Source: Streptomyces aureoverticillatus (GTDB taxonomy: Bacteria > Actinomycetota > Actinomycetes > Streptomycetales > Streptomycetaceae). From it: a DNA stretch of 64,000 bases. The translations under genes were made by a program, and so were the position numbers. Each line of letters opens with the position of its first letter. The first letter of the stretch is position 1. Positions 17,292 through 26,117 of this stretch are shown piece after piece. The stretch covers positions 372,001-436,000 of the forward strand of contig NZ_BMSY01000005.1 in assembly GCF_014649395.1 (NCBI RefSeq), written 5' to 3'. The notes beneath the pieces were generated by a model that made no database searches, was not told the origin of the DNA, and saw only the letters and a program-made list of their open reading frames with translations.

Positions 17292-18011
17292 TTACCCGAG
17301 CCCGCGTCGGACTCCGAGTACCGCCGTACCGACGCGCACATGTGTCGCACCAGCCGCCACGGCCTGTTCGAGGTCCGCACTCATCCCTGCCGACACCATG
17401 TTCGCAGCCGGATGGGCCACGCGCAGGGCAGTCGACAAATCCATCAGCCGCTCGAACGCCGCCTGTTGCCGTCCCGCGTACTCCCCGGTGAGCGGCGCGA
17501 CCGTCATCAGACCGTCGAGCCGCAGTCCGGGAGCCTCGGCCACGAGACCCGCCAACTCTTCGATTCCGTCCGGCCCCACGCCGCCGCGGTCGCCCCGCCC
17601 GCTGGCCCCCGCGTCCAGCGCGACCTGGAGCAGACAGCCGATCTCCCGCCCGGCGCGCACGGCGGCCGCCGACAGGGCGGTGACCAGCTTCGGCCGGTCG
17701 ACCGACTGCACCACGTCCGCGTAACCGACCACGGAACGCACCTTGTTGGTCTGCAACTGGCCCACGAAGTGCCAACTGAGCGGCAGATCCGAGCACTCCG
17801 CGGCCTTCGGCGCCGCGTCCTGGTCACGGTTCTCGGCGACGTCGCGCACGCCGAGTTCCGAGAGAAACCGCACATCGCTCGCGGGGTAGGTCTTGGTGAC
17901 CACGATCAGGGTCAGTTCTTCGCGCTTGCGACCGGCGGCGGCGCAGGCCGCCGCGATGCGTTCTTCTACTTTCGCCAGATTTGCGGCGAGTTCCGCCTTA
18001 CGGTCCGTCAT
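17292..18011 (-). CDS. yggS: YggS/PROSC-family PLP homeostasis protein
   Basis: A 239-residue PLP-binding protein with an alanine-racemase-like barrel. The lysine in LTLIVVTKTYP (residue 40) is the usual PLP attachment site; WHFVGQLQTNK and GMSADLEQAVAAGATHVRVG are family signatures. These proteins buffer pyridoxal phosphate and have no known turnover. It lies 6 bases downstream of pgeF, so is likely co-translated with it. Confidence 0.93.
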   Translation of the reverse strand: MTDRKAELAANLAKVEERIAAACAAAGRKREELTLIVVTKTYPASDVRFLSELGVRDVAENRDQDAAPKAAECSDLPLSWHFVGQLQTNKVRSVVGYADVVQSVDRPKLVTALSAAAVRAGREIGCLLQVALDAGASGRGDRGGVGPDGIEELAGLVAEAPGLRLDGLMTVAPLTGEYAGRQQAAFERLMDLSTALRVAHPAANMVSAGMSADLEQAVAAGATHVRVGTAVLGVRRGLG

Positions 18012-18017
18012 GCCTCA

Positions 18018-18758
18018 TCAGTCCAGCCAGACATAGCCCGCGAGCCGACCCGTCGTGCGGTCGCGGCGGTACGAGAAGTGGTCGCCCGACTCCAGCGTGC
18101 ACACCGGCGACTGCTCCCGGTCGCGCACCCCGAGCCGGTCGAGCTGCGCGTGCACCCCGGCGGTCACGTCGACCGCGGGCGTGCCCCAGCTCGTCTCGGC
18201 GTACGCCGCGGGTTCCACGGCGGCGACGTCGGCGCGCATGTCCGCGGGTACTTCGTAACAACGGCCGCAGACTGCGGGCCCGGTGCGGGCCACGATCCGC
18301 TCCGGCCGGGCGCCGAGGCGCACCATGGCCTCGACGGCCGCGGGCACCACCCCGGCCACCAGACCGGGCCGGCCCGCGTGCGCGGCCGCGGCCACTCCCG
18401 CGGCCGGGTCGGCGAGCAGCACCGGAGTGCAGTCGGCGGTGAGGACGGCGAGGGCGAGCCCGCGCCGGGCGGTGACGACCGCGTCGACGGCGGGGACGTC
18501 CTCGTCGCCACCCCACGGTCCGTCGACCACGGCGACGTCACGGCCGTGCACCTGGTTCATCCAGACCACGAGCGCGGCGTCGATGCCGAGGCTCTTCGCG
18601 GCCAACTCCCGGTTCTGCCGTACGGCTCCGGAGTCGTCGCCGACCGCGCCGCCGAGGTTGAGCTCTTCGTACGGAACGGCGCTCACTCCGCCCCACCGGT
18701 CGGTGAAGGCGAAGTGGGCGCCGCTCACGGTGCTCGTCGCGGAGCGCTGGTCTATCAC
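18018..18758 (-). CDS. pgeF: PgeF/YfiH-family polyphenol oxidase-like enzyme
   Basis: A 246-residue protein of the multicopper polyphenol oxidase / YfiH family. Zinc-site residues typical of the fold are visible in WMNQVHGRDVAV (His), LTADCTPVLL (Cys) and AAAHAGRPGLVAGV (His). In E. coli PgeF removes wrong amino acids (L-Ser for L-Ala) from muropeptide precursors; other members show purine nucleoside phosphorylase activity. GTG at 18758 overlaps the ftsZ stop by 4 bases, implying coupling to ftsZ. Confidence 0.92.
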   Translation of the reverse strand: MIDQRSATSTVSGAHFAFTDRWGGVSAVPYEELNLGGAVGDDSGAVRQNRELAAKSLGIDAALVVWMNQVHGRDVAVVDGPWGGDEDVPAVDAVVTARRGLALAVLTADCTPVLLADPAAGVAAAAHAGRPGLVAGVVPAAVEAMVRLGARPERIVARTGPAVCGRCYEVPADMRADVAAVEPAAYAETSWGTPAVDVTAGVHAQLDRLGVRDREQSPVCTLESGDHFSYRRDRTTGRLAGYVWLD

Positions 18759-19978
18759 TTCAGGAAGTCCGGCACGTCCAGCTCTTCGGCCTGGCTGTCC
18801 TGGTGCAGACGGGTCGAGGGGACCTGCGGCGGCGTCGCCGGCGTGGCCGGAGGCTCGCTCGCCGGGGCCGGCTCGGGCTTCTCGGCCGGGGCCGGGTCCT
18901 CGCGCGTGACGCTGCCGAGGCCACCGAAGGCCGGGGCGGGGCGGGTCGGTTCGCTCGGGCGGGCCGGAGCCGCGGGTTCCTCGCGCTTGCCGGACGCCGA
19001 GCCGAGGACGGTGTCCCGCTTGGACGGGGGCTGGCCGCCGTCGAAGCCCGCCGCGATGACGGTGACCCGGACCTCGTCGCCGAGCGCGTCGTCGATGACC
19101 GCGCCGAAGATGATGTTCGCCTCCGGGTGCGCCGCCTCGCTCACCAGTTGGGCCGCTTCGTTGATCTCGAACAGGCCGAGGTCGGAGCCGCCGGAGATGG
19201 AGAGCAGGACGCCCCGGGCGCCGTCGATGGACGCCTCCAGGAGTGGCGAGGAGATCGCCATCTCGGCGGCGGCCACCGCGCGGTCGTCGCCGCGGGCCGA
19301 GCCGATGCCCATGAGCGCCGAACCGGCCTCGGACATGACCGACTTGACGTCGGCGAAGTCGAGGTTGATCAGGCCGGGCGTGGTGATGAGATCGGTGATG
19401 CCCTGCACACCGGAGAGGAGCACCTGGTCGGCCGACTTGAAGGCGTCGAGCACGCTGACCTGGCGGTCCGAGATGGACAGGAGCCGGTCGTTGGGGATGA
19501 CGATGAGGGTGTCGACCTCTTCGCGGAGCTCGGCGATGCCGTCCTCCGCCTGGTTCGCGCGGCGGCGGCCCTCGAAGGTGAACGGTCGCGTGACCACACC
19601 GATCGTCAGGGCGCCGAGCGAGCGCGCGATGTTGGCGACCACGGGCGCGCCGCCCGTGCCGGTGCCGCCGCCCTCACCGGCCGTCACGAAGACCATGTCG
19701 GCCCCCTTGAGGACCTCCTCGATCTCCTCGCGGTGGTCTTCGGCCGCCTTGCGGCCGACGGCCGGGTTGGCTCCTGCGCCGAGTCCGCGGGTGAGTTCAC
19801 GGCCCACGTCGAGCTTGACGTCGGCGTCGCTCATCAACAGGGCTTGCGCGTCGGTGTTGATGGCGATGAACTCGACGCCCTTGAGACCGACCTCGATCAT
19901 CCGGTTGATGGCATTGACACCACCGCCGCCGACACCGATGACTTTGATGACTGCGAGGTAGTTCTGCGGTGCTGCCAC
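18755..19978 (-). CDS. ftsZ: Cell division GTPase FtsZ
   Basis: A 407-residue tubulin homologue that forms the Z ring for vegetative cross-walls and sporulation septa. The GTP-binding signature GGGTGTG is at residues 103-109, and the T7 loop lies in LINLDFADV (about residues 205-213). The core ends near residue 320, followed by a Pro/Glu/Ala-rich linker and the C-terminal peptide DVPDFLK, which binds SepF and other partners. GTG at 19978 follows GAGAGG. It has a 275-base leader separating it from ftsQ, the only large gap inside the dcw block, consistent with its own promoters. Confidence 0.98.
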   Translation of the reverse strand: MAAPQNYLAVIKVIGVGGGGVNAINRMIEVGLKGVEFIAINTDAQALLMSDADVKLDVGRELTRGLGAGANPAVGRKAAEDHREEIEEVLKGADMVFVTAGEGGGTGTGGAPVVANIARSLGALTIGVVTRPFTFEGRRRANQAEDGIAELREEVDTLIVIPNDRLLSISDRQVSVLDAFKSADQVLLSGVQGITDLITTPGLINLDFADVKSVMSEAGSALMGIGSARGDDRAVAAAEMAISSPLLEASIDGARGVLLSISGGSDLGLFEINEAAQLVSEAAHPEANIIFGAVIDDALGDEVRVTVIAAGFDGGQPPSKRDTVLGSASGKREEPAAPARPSEPTRPAPAFGGLGSVTREDPAPAEKPEPAPASEPPATPATPPQVPSTRLHQDSQAEELDVPDFLK

Positions 19979-20253
19979 GTCGAAGGCCTCTCGCCTCGAG
20001 TTACGTGTCGCCGTCTCGCGTTGGAGCGAGGCGCCGACTGATGCCGAATGGGACGGTCCGAACGCCGACCCGAACCCTAACGCTGAAGTTTAGGGTTACC
20101 AGTGTGTCTGTTCCCTGGACTCTTCCGAACAGGACACTAAGTCGACAAGTGGCGCACGTTCAACGAACACGCCGAACCTCCCGTTTTTCTTTTCACCCTA
20201 TGTGATCAGGCGCAGGGCTGCCCATCCAGGGTGCTGGCCTGCGCTGATGTACG
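19979..20253 (-). promoter_or_regulatory. ftsZ promoter/leader region
   Basis: These 275 bases between ftsQ and ftsZ hold the ftsZ promoters; several, including a sporulation-controlled one, are known in Streptomyces. Visible structure: a perfect 8+8 inverted repeat AACCCTAA...TTAGGGTT (20073-20080, 20090-20097, 9-base spacer), and three GACAC pentamers (20006-20010 and 20104-20108 on the minus strand, 20133-20137 on the plus strand), the core recognised by WhiA. GACAC is short and may be chance. Exact start points cannot be placed by eye. Confidence 0.6.
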
Positions 20254-21057
20254 TCAACTAGCTGATGACGCAGGGGCGGTGGGGACGCTCACGTCGAAGT
20301 GCCGTGCCTTCGGAACGGCTTTCATCAGCGCGGTGAGCGCCTCGGCCTTTGCGCGCCCCTTCTCACCGCTCCCCCACATGACCGTCCGCCGGTTCCGCAA
20401 CTCCAGCGAGATGGAGTCGTACGAACGGACCTTGACGGTCCTGGTCTGCACGGCCACCGTGCCGGGCAGGGCGGCGACCACGCGCACGGCCTCGCGGCGC
20501 AGCCGGGCGGCGTCGAAACGGCGGAGGCTGGCGGCAGCACCGCCGGCCGGGTCGGTCGCCATTTCCAGGAGCGGGGTGCCCTTCGGAGCCTTCTCGACCG
20601 TGGCGAAACGGACGCCCTTTGCGTCCACTTCGATGAACTTTCCGCCCTTTTTCGCGACCAGGACCGGAGTGCGCTCGGTCACTTTCAGTGCGATTTCGTG
20701 GGGCCATGAGCGGACGACATCAACCGAGTCAATTCGGGGCAATTTTCTCAGTAGCCGCTCCTCGATGGCTTCGGAGTCGACCGAAATCAGCGGTCCGCCG
20801 AGCGGAACGTCCGCGGCCGCCAGCACCTGGCGCGGCTTGAGCGCCATCGTCCCCGAGGTCGTCACCTGCTCCGCCCGCAGCCAGGGCGAGCCGTAGACCA
20901 CCCAGGCGCCGCCCCCCGCGAGTACGGCGAGGGCGGCCGCCAGGACGATCAGGACGCGCGGCCGGGGCAGCCGCAGGCGGCGCGGGCGGCGCGGGCGGGA
21001 CGGCCCAGACCCAGCCCTCCGCCGTTCGGCGGTCGTCGGTCCGGCCCCTCCAGCCAC
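20254..21057 (-). CDS. ftsQ: Cell division protein FtsQ/DivIB
   Basis: A 267-residue bitopic membrane protein: a basic Arg/Pro-rich cytoplasmic N-terminus (residues 1-33), one membrane helix (about 34-55), a POTRA domain (about 60-130, with SGTMALKPRQVL and ISVDSEAIEERLL) and a beta domain. FtsQ joins FtsL and the divisome synthase. GTG at 21057; the gene lies 15 bases after the murG stop. Confidence 0.95.
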   Translation of the reverse strand: MAGGAGPTTAERRRAGSGPSRPRRPRRLRLPRPRVLIVLAAALAVLAGGGAWVVYGSPWLRAEQVTTSGTMALKPRQVLAAADVPLGGPLISVDSEAIEERLLRKLPRIDSVDVVRSWPHEIALKVTERTPVLVAKKGGKFIEVDAKGVRFATVEKAPKGTPLLEMATDPAGGAAASLRRFDAARLRREAVRVVAALPGTVAVQTRTVKVRSYDSISLELRNRRTVMWGSGEKGRAKAEALTALMKAVPKARHFDVSVPTAPASSAS

Positions 21058-21072
21058 GGTCCCTGCCTTCTC

Positions 21073-22167
21073 TCACGCGCTGCGGCGTGACGCAATCGCC
21101 TCGTACACCATGCCGACGAGCAGGTCGTCGGCGTCCCTGCGGCCGAACTCCGAAGCGGCGCGGGACATCTCGTACAGCCGGTGCGGGTCGGCGAGCACGG
21201 GCAGGACGTTGCCCTGGACCCACTCGGGAGTGAGCTCCGCGTCGTCGACCAGCAGCCCGCCGCCCGCCTTGACCACCGGCTGGGCGTTCAGCCGCTGTTC
21301 GCCGTTGCCGATGGGCAGCGGGACATAGGCGGCCGGGAGCCCGACGGCGGAGAGCTCGGCGACGGTCATCGCGCCCGCGCGGCAGAGCATCATGTCCGCC
21401 GCGGCGTACGCGAGGTCCATCCGGTCCACGTACGGTACCGGGATGTAGGGGGGCATCCCGGGCATGTTCTCCACGTACGGCATTTCGTTCTTCGGGCCGA
21501 CCGCGTGCAGGATCTGGATGCCCGCGCGCTGGAGGACCGGGGCGACCTGCTGGACGACCTCGTTCAGGCGCCGGGCGCCCTGGGAGCCGCCGGAGACGAG
21601 CAGCGTGGGCAGGTTCGGGTCGAGGCCGAAGGCCGCGCGGGCCTCCGGGCGGACCCGGGCGCGGTCCAGCAGCGCGATGGTGCGGCGCAGCGGGATGCCG
21701 ATGTAGCGCGAGCCGCGCAGCTTGCTGTCGGGCGTGGAGACCGCGACCGCGGACGCGTACCGGGAGCCGATCTTGTTGGCGAGCCCGGGGCGCGCGTTGG
21801 CCTCGTGCACCACGATCGGCACCCCCGCGCGCTTGGCCGCGAGATAGCCGGGCAGCGCCACATAGCCGCCGAAGCCCACCACGCAGTCGGCCTTGGTGCG
21901 TTCCAGGATCTGCTCGGCCGCCTTGATGGTGCCGCGCAGCCGGCCCGGCACCGTGATCAGCTCGGGCGTGGGCTTGCGCGGCAGGGGTACGGCGGGGATC
22001 AGGGCGAGTTCATAGCCCCGCTCGGGTACGAGTCGGGTCTCGAGGCCGCGCTCCGTGCCCAGGGCCGTGATCCCCACGGTCGGGTCCTGCCTGCGCAGGG
22101 CGTCCGCGAGGGCAAGCGCGGGCTCGATGTGGCCGGCGGTCCCCCCACCGGCGAGTACGACATGCAC
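21073..22167 (-). CDS. murG: UDP-GlcNAc transferase MurG
   Basis: A 364-residue GT-B glycosyltransferase that adds GlcNAc to lipid I to give lipid II on the inner face of the membrane. The N-terminal glycine loop GGGTAGHIEPALALA, the second loop GGSQGARRLNE (about residue 195) and the donor-site segment CRAGAMTVAELSAVG with PLPIGNGEQRLNA are clear. GTG at 22167; it follows ftsW by 6 bases. Confidence 0.97.
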   Translation of the reverse strand: MHVVLAGGGTAGHIEPALALADALRRQDPTVGITALGTERGLETRLVPERGYELALIPAVPLPRKPTPELITVPGRLRGTIKAAEQILERTKADCVVGFGGYVALPGYLAAKRAGVPIVVHEANARPGLANKIGSRYASAVAVSTPDSKLRGSRYIGIPLRRTIALLDRARVRPEARAAFGLDPNLPTLLVSGGSQGARRLNEVVQQVAPVLQRAGIQILHAVGPKNEMPYVENMPGMPPYIPVPYVDRMDLAYAAADMMLCRAGAMTVAELSAVGLPAAYVPLPIGNGEQRLNAQPVVKAGGGLLVDDAELTPEWVQGNVLPVLADPHRLYEMSRAASEFGRRDADDLLVGMVYEAIASRRSA

Positions 22168-22173
22168 CGAAAT

Positions 22174-23556
22174 TCACCGCTCTCCGGACGAACGCGCCTT
22201 GACGCGCCGTCGCATCGTGTTCCATCTCACCCGAGGTTGCCGCATGGCCAGGGCCGCCTTCGCCGCGGGGTCCTCCCGCGCGAAGGCGATGAGGAGCCCG
22301 ATGGCGAACATGGTCGGCAGCAGGGCCGAGCCCCCGTAGGAGAACAGCGGGAGCGGGACACCGGCGATCGGCAGCAGACCGAGCACCGCACCTACGTTGA
22401 TCACGGCCTGGGCCGTGATCCAGGTGGTCACGCCTCCCGCGGCGTACCTCACGAAGGGGTCCTCCGTGCGTCCGGCCACGCGGATACCCGCATAGCCTAG
22501 AGCCGCGAACAGGGCGAGCACCGACAGTGTCCCCGCCAGACCGAGTTCCTCCCCGGTGATGGCGAAGATGAAGTCGGTGTGCGGTTCGGGCAGTTGACCC
22601 CATTTTTCCACACTGGCGCCGAGACCGGAACCGAAGAATCCGCCAGAGGCCAGGGCATAGATGCCGTGCACCGCCTGCCAGCACTGGTCACTGGGGCCGG
22701 GCTCGGTCTCGCCGAGGCAGGCGAGCCTGGCCATGCGGTTGGGGCTCGTCTTGATGAGGATCACACCGAGCACGGCCGCGATGCTCAGGACGCCCGCGAA
22801 CAGCCGCGTCGGCGCCCCCGCGAGCCAAAGCAGCCCGAAGAGGATCGCGGTGAGGATGATGGCCGTGCCCATGTCGCCGCCCAGCATGATCAGGCCGAGC
22901 AGCATGAAGGTGACCGGAACGAGCGGCACCAGCATGTGTTTCCACTGGGTGAGCAGTCGCTTGTCCTGTTTGCGCGCCAGCAGGTCGGCACCCCACAACA
23001 CCAGCGCGAGCTTGCCGAACTCACTGGGCTGGAGCTGGAAAGGGCCCCCCAAATAGATCCAGTTCTGATTGCCGTTGACGCTGCGCCCTATCCCGGGGAT
23101 CTGCACGAGCACCATCAGGAACACGGAGGCCGCGAGAATCGGATAGGACAGCGCCCGGTGCAGCTTGACCGGCATCCGCATGGCGACGAGCAGCAGCCCC
23201 GCGCCCAGGGCCGCGGCCACGAACTGCTTGCGGAAGAAATAGGAGGCGGGCAGGTTGAGCTGCAGCGCCTGGATCATCGACGCCGAATAGACCATGACCA
23301 GGCCGAGCGCGGTGATCAGCAGACTGCTGCCGAGAATCAGGTAGTACGCGGTCAGCGGCCGGTCCCAGGCCTTGCGGGCCCGGTCGTAGAGCCGCCGCAG
23401 CGCGTTCTCGCGCACCACCGGGGTGGCCCGCGGCCGGGGCGGCCGCTTCGGGGTGCGCGGGGTGCGCACGGACGCGCGCCCGGCCATCAGGGCCGCCCCG
23501 CGCCGGTGCGTACGCATCCCGTGCCGGCGCCCGGCCGTCCACGCGACCCCCGCCAC
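22174..23556 (-). CDS. ftsW: SEDS-family glycan polymerase FtsW
   Basis: A 460-residue SEDS protein with ten predicted membrane helices between residues ~65 and 435, preceded by an Arg/Pro-rich cytoplasmic segment. YFFRKQF, GRSVNGNQNWI, QLQPSEFGKLAL, PEPHTDFIFA and PLFSYGGSAL are family signatures; the aspartate in PHTDFIF region and neighbouring loops is near the proposed active site. With FtsI it polymerises septal peptidoglycan. Start is uncertain: GTG at 23556 is the first in-frame start after murD, but internal ATGs at 23517 and 23487 would also keep all helices. Confidence 0.94.
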   Translation of the reverse strand: MAGVAWTAGRRHGMRTHRRGAALMAGRASVRTPRTPKRPPRPRATPVVRENALRRLYDRARKAWDRPLTAYYLILGSSLLITALGLVMVYSASMIQALQLNLPASYFFRKQFVAAALGAGLLLVAMRMPVKLHRALSYPILAASVFLMVLVQIPGIGRSVNGNQNWIYLGGPFQLQPSEFGKLALVLWGADLLARKQDKRLLTQWKHMLVPLVPVTFMLLGLIMLGGDMGTAIILTAILFGLLWLAGAPTRLFAGVLSIAAVLGVILIKTSPNRMARLACLGETEPGPSDQCWQAVHGIYALASGGFFGSGLGASVEKWGQLPEPHTDFIFAITGEELGLAGTLSVLALFAALGYAGIRVAGRTEDPFVRYAAGGVTTWITAQAVINVGAVLGLLPIAGVPLPLFSYGGSALLPTMFAIGLLIAFAREDPAAKAALAMRQPRVRWNTMRRRVKARSSGER

Positions 23557-23628
23557 GACGGCGTTCCCACGGCTGCCACGTGCCCTCCTTCGGGTGCCGG
23601 GCGCCCCCGGACCACGCTGGGCCCGCCG

Positions 23629-25050
23629 TCAGGCGCTCGCGCCGAGTTCGCGGACGGCTGCCGCGAACGCGTCACCACGCTCGTTGTAGTTGGTGAACAT
23701 GTCCATCGACGCACAGGCCGGAGCCATCAGGACGGTGTCCCCCGGCCGCGCGAGCCGCGCCGCCTGCCGTACCGCCTCGGACATCGCCCCAGTGTCCGTC
23801 CGGTCGAGGTCCACGACCGGGACTTCGGGCGCGTGTCGCGCCAGCGCTTCGCGGATCAGCGCGCGGTCGGCGCCGATCAGGACGACGCCCCGCAGCCGAC
23901 CCGCCGCGCCCGCGACCAGCTCGTCGAAGGTGGCGCCCTTGGCGAGGCCCCCGGCGATCCACACGATGGACTCGTACGCCGCCAACGACGCCTGCGTGGC
24001 GTGGGTGTTGGTGGCCTTGGAGTCGTCGATGTACGCGACGCCGTCGACATCGGCCACGTGCTCGATGCGGTGGGCGTCCGGGCGGAAGGCCCGCAGGCCC
24101 TCGCGGACCGCCGTGGCCGGCACCCCGTAGGCGCGTGCGAGCCCGGCGGCGGCCAGGGCGTTGGCGATGTTGTGCGGCGCGGGCGGGCGGACGTCCGCGA
24201 CCTCGGCGAGCTCCTGGGCCTGCTTCTGGCGGTCCGGCACGAAAGCACGGTCGACCAGAATGCCGTCCACGACGCCGAGTTGGGAGGGGGCGGGCGCGTT
24301 CAGCGTGAAACCGATGGCGCGGCAGCCCTCTTCGACGTCGGCCTCGCGGACCAGGTCCTCGGTGGACGGTTTGTCGGTGGCATCGACGTTGTAGACGCAC
24401 GCCACCTGGTTGCCCTCGTAGATGCGGCCCTTGTCGGCGGCGTACGCCTCCATGGAGCCGTGCCAGTCGAGGTGGTCGGGGGCCAGGTTCAGGACGGCCG
24501 CCGAATGGGCGCGCAGGGAGGGCGCCCAATGCAGCTGGTAGCTGGACAGCTCGACCGCGAGGACGTCGTACGCGTCGTCGCCTTCGAGGACCACGTCCAC
24601 GATGGGCGTGCCGATGTTGCCGACGGCCGCGGTGCGCAGCCCGGCCGCGGTCAGGATGGACGCGAGCATCTGCGTGGTCGTGGTCTTGCCGTTGGTGCCG
24701 GTGATCGCGAGCCAGGGCGCGGCGCCGGGGCCGCGCAGCCGCCAGGCGATCTCCACGTCGCCCACGACGTCGACGCCCGCCGCGGCGGCGGCCGCGAACA
24801 GCGGCGAGGTGGGCTTCCAGCCGGGCGAGGTGACGACGAGGTCGGTGCCCTCGGGGAGCGTCTCGGCGTCGCCGAGGCGCACCGCGATTCCGGCGTCGGC
24901 GAGTTCGGCGGCGCGCGCCCGGTGGGTCTCGCCGTCGCCGCCGTCCACGACCGTCACCGCCGCGCCGAGGCCCGCGAGCGCGCGGGCGGCGCTGACGCCG
25001 CTCACGCCGAGCCCGGCGACGGTGACGTTCCTGCCCTGCCAGGTGCTCAC
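23629..25050 (-). CDS. murD: UDP-MurNAc-L-Ala--D-Glu ligase MurD
   Basis: A 473-residue cytoplasmic Mur ligase that adds D-Glu to UDP-MurNAc-L-Ala. The N-terminal Rossmann domain begins VTVAGLGVSGVSAARAL; the ATP P-loop is AITGTNGKTTTTQM (about residue 112); YIDDSKATNTHA is a MurD signature. GTG at 25050 overlaps the mraY stop by 4 bases (GTGA), which decides the start over an open upstream extension that runs into mraY. Confidence 0.96.
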   Translation of the reverse strand: MSTWQGRNVTVAGLGVSGVSAARALAGLGAAVTVVDGGDGETHRARAAELADAGIAVRLGDAETLPEGTDLVVTSPGWKPTSPLFAAAAAAGVDVVGDVEIAWRLRGPGAAPWLAITGTNGKTTTTQMLASILTAAGLRTAAVGNIGTPIVDVVLEGDDAYDVLAVELSSYQLHWAPSLRAHSAAVLNLAPDHLDWHGSMEAYAADKGRIYEGNQVACVYNVDATDKPSTEDLVREADVEEGCRAIGFTLNAPAPSQLGVVDGILVDRAFVPDRQKQAQELAEVADVRPPAPHNIANALAAAGLARAYGVPATAVREGLRAFRPDAHRIEHVADVDGVAYIDDSKATNTHATQASLAAYESIVWIAGGLAKGATFDELVAGAAGRLRGVVLIGADRALIREALARHAPEVPVVDLDRTDTGAMSEAVRQAARLARPGDTVLMAPACASMDMFTNYNERGDAFAAAVRELGASA

Positions 25051-26117
25051 TTGGTGGCCGCCCACCCTGCGTAGAAGAGTCCGAGACCGACGATCACGCA
25101 CATGCCCTGGATGATCCAGAAGCGGACCACGACAAGGACTTCGGACCACCCCTTGAGTTCGAAGTGGTGCTGGAGTGGCGCCATCCGGAAGACGCGCTTG
25201 CCGGTGAGGCGGAAGGAGCCGACCTGGATGACCACGGACATGGTGATCAGGACGAAGAGGCCGCCGAGGAGCGCGAGCAGCAGCTCCGTGCGGGAGCAGA
25301 TCGCGAGGCCGGCGAGCGCGCCGCCGAGGGCCAGCGAGCCGGTGTCACCCATGAAGATCTTCGCGGGCGAGGTGTTCCACCACAGGAAGCCGAAGCAGGC
25401 GCCCATCAGTGCGGAGGCCACCACCGCGAGGTCGAGCGGGTCCCTGACCTCGAAACACGCCTCCGGGTTGGTGAGCGTGTTGGCGTTGGCGCAGGACTCC
25501 TGGTACTGCCAGACACCGATGAAGGTGTAGGCGCCGAAGACCATCACGGAGGCGCCGGTGGCGAGGCCGTCGAGGCCGTCGGTGAGGTTCACGCCGTTCG
25601 ACATCGCGAGGATCATGAACAGCGCCCAGACCACGAACAGGACCGGGCCGATCGACCAGCCGAAGTCCGTGACGAACGACAGCTTGGTGGAGGCCGGGGT
25701 CTGGTTGCGGTTGTCCGGCCAGTTCAGCGCGAGCACGGCGAAGCCGATGCCGACGATCAGCTGGCCCGCCATCTTCGCCTTGGCGCGCAGACCGAGCGAG
25801 CGCTGCTTGACGATCTTGATGTAGTCGTCGAGGAAGCCGACCAGGCCCATGCCCGCCATCAGGAAGAGCACCAGCAGGCCGGAGAGCGTGAACTCCCCGC
25901 CGGTGATGAACTTCGTGAGGAAGTACGCGATGAGCGTGGCCAGGATGAAGGCGATGCCACCCATGGTCGGCGTACCGCGCTTGCTGTGGTGCTCGCGCGG
26001 GCCGTCGTCCCGGATGAACTGGCCGTAGCCCTTGCGGGCCAGGAGCTTGATCAGCAGGGGCGTACCGACCAGGGTCAGGAAGAGCCCGATCACACCCGCG
26101 AAGAGGATCTGCCTCAT
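25047..26117 (-). CDS. mraY: Phospho-MurNAc-pentapeptide transferase MraY
   Basis: A 356-residue integral membrane enzyme that forms lipid I from UDP-MurNAc-pentapeptide and undecaprenyl phosphate. About ten helices are visible. Conserved sites: GFLDDYIKI (paired aspartates), NLTDGLDGLA (Mg-binding aspartate), FMGDTGSLALG and PLQHHFELKGW (HHH-type motif). ATG at 26117 overlaps the murF stop by 4 bases. Confidence 0.97.
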   Translation of the reverse strand: MRQILFAGVIGLFLTLVGTPLLIKLLARKGYGQFIRDDGPREHHSKRGTPTMGGIAFILATLIAYFLTKFITGGEFTLSGLLVLFLMAGMGLVGFLDDYIKIVKQRSLGLRAKAKMAGQLIVGIGFAVLALNWPDNRNQTPASTKLSFVTDFGWSIGPVLFVVWALFMILAMSNGVNLTDGLDGLATGASVMVFGAYTFIGVWQYQESCANANTLTNPEACFEVRDPLDLAVVASALMGACFGFLWWNTSPAKIFMGDTGSLALGGALAGLAICSRTELLLALLGGLFVLITMSVVIQVGSFRLTGKRVFRMAPLQHHFELKGWSEVLVVVRFWIIQGMCVIVGLGLFYAGWAATK

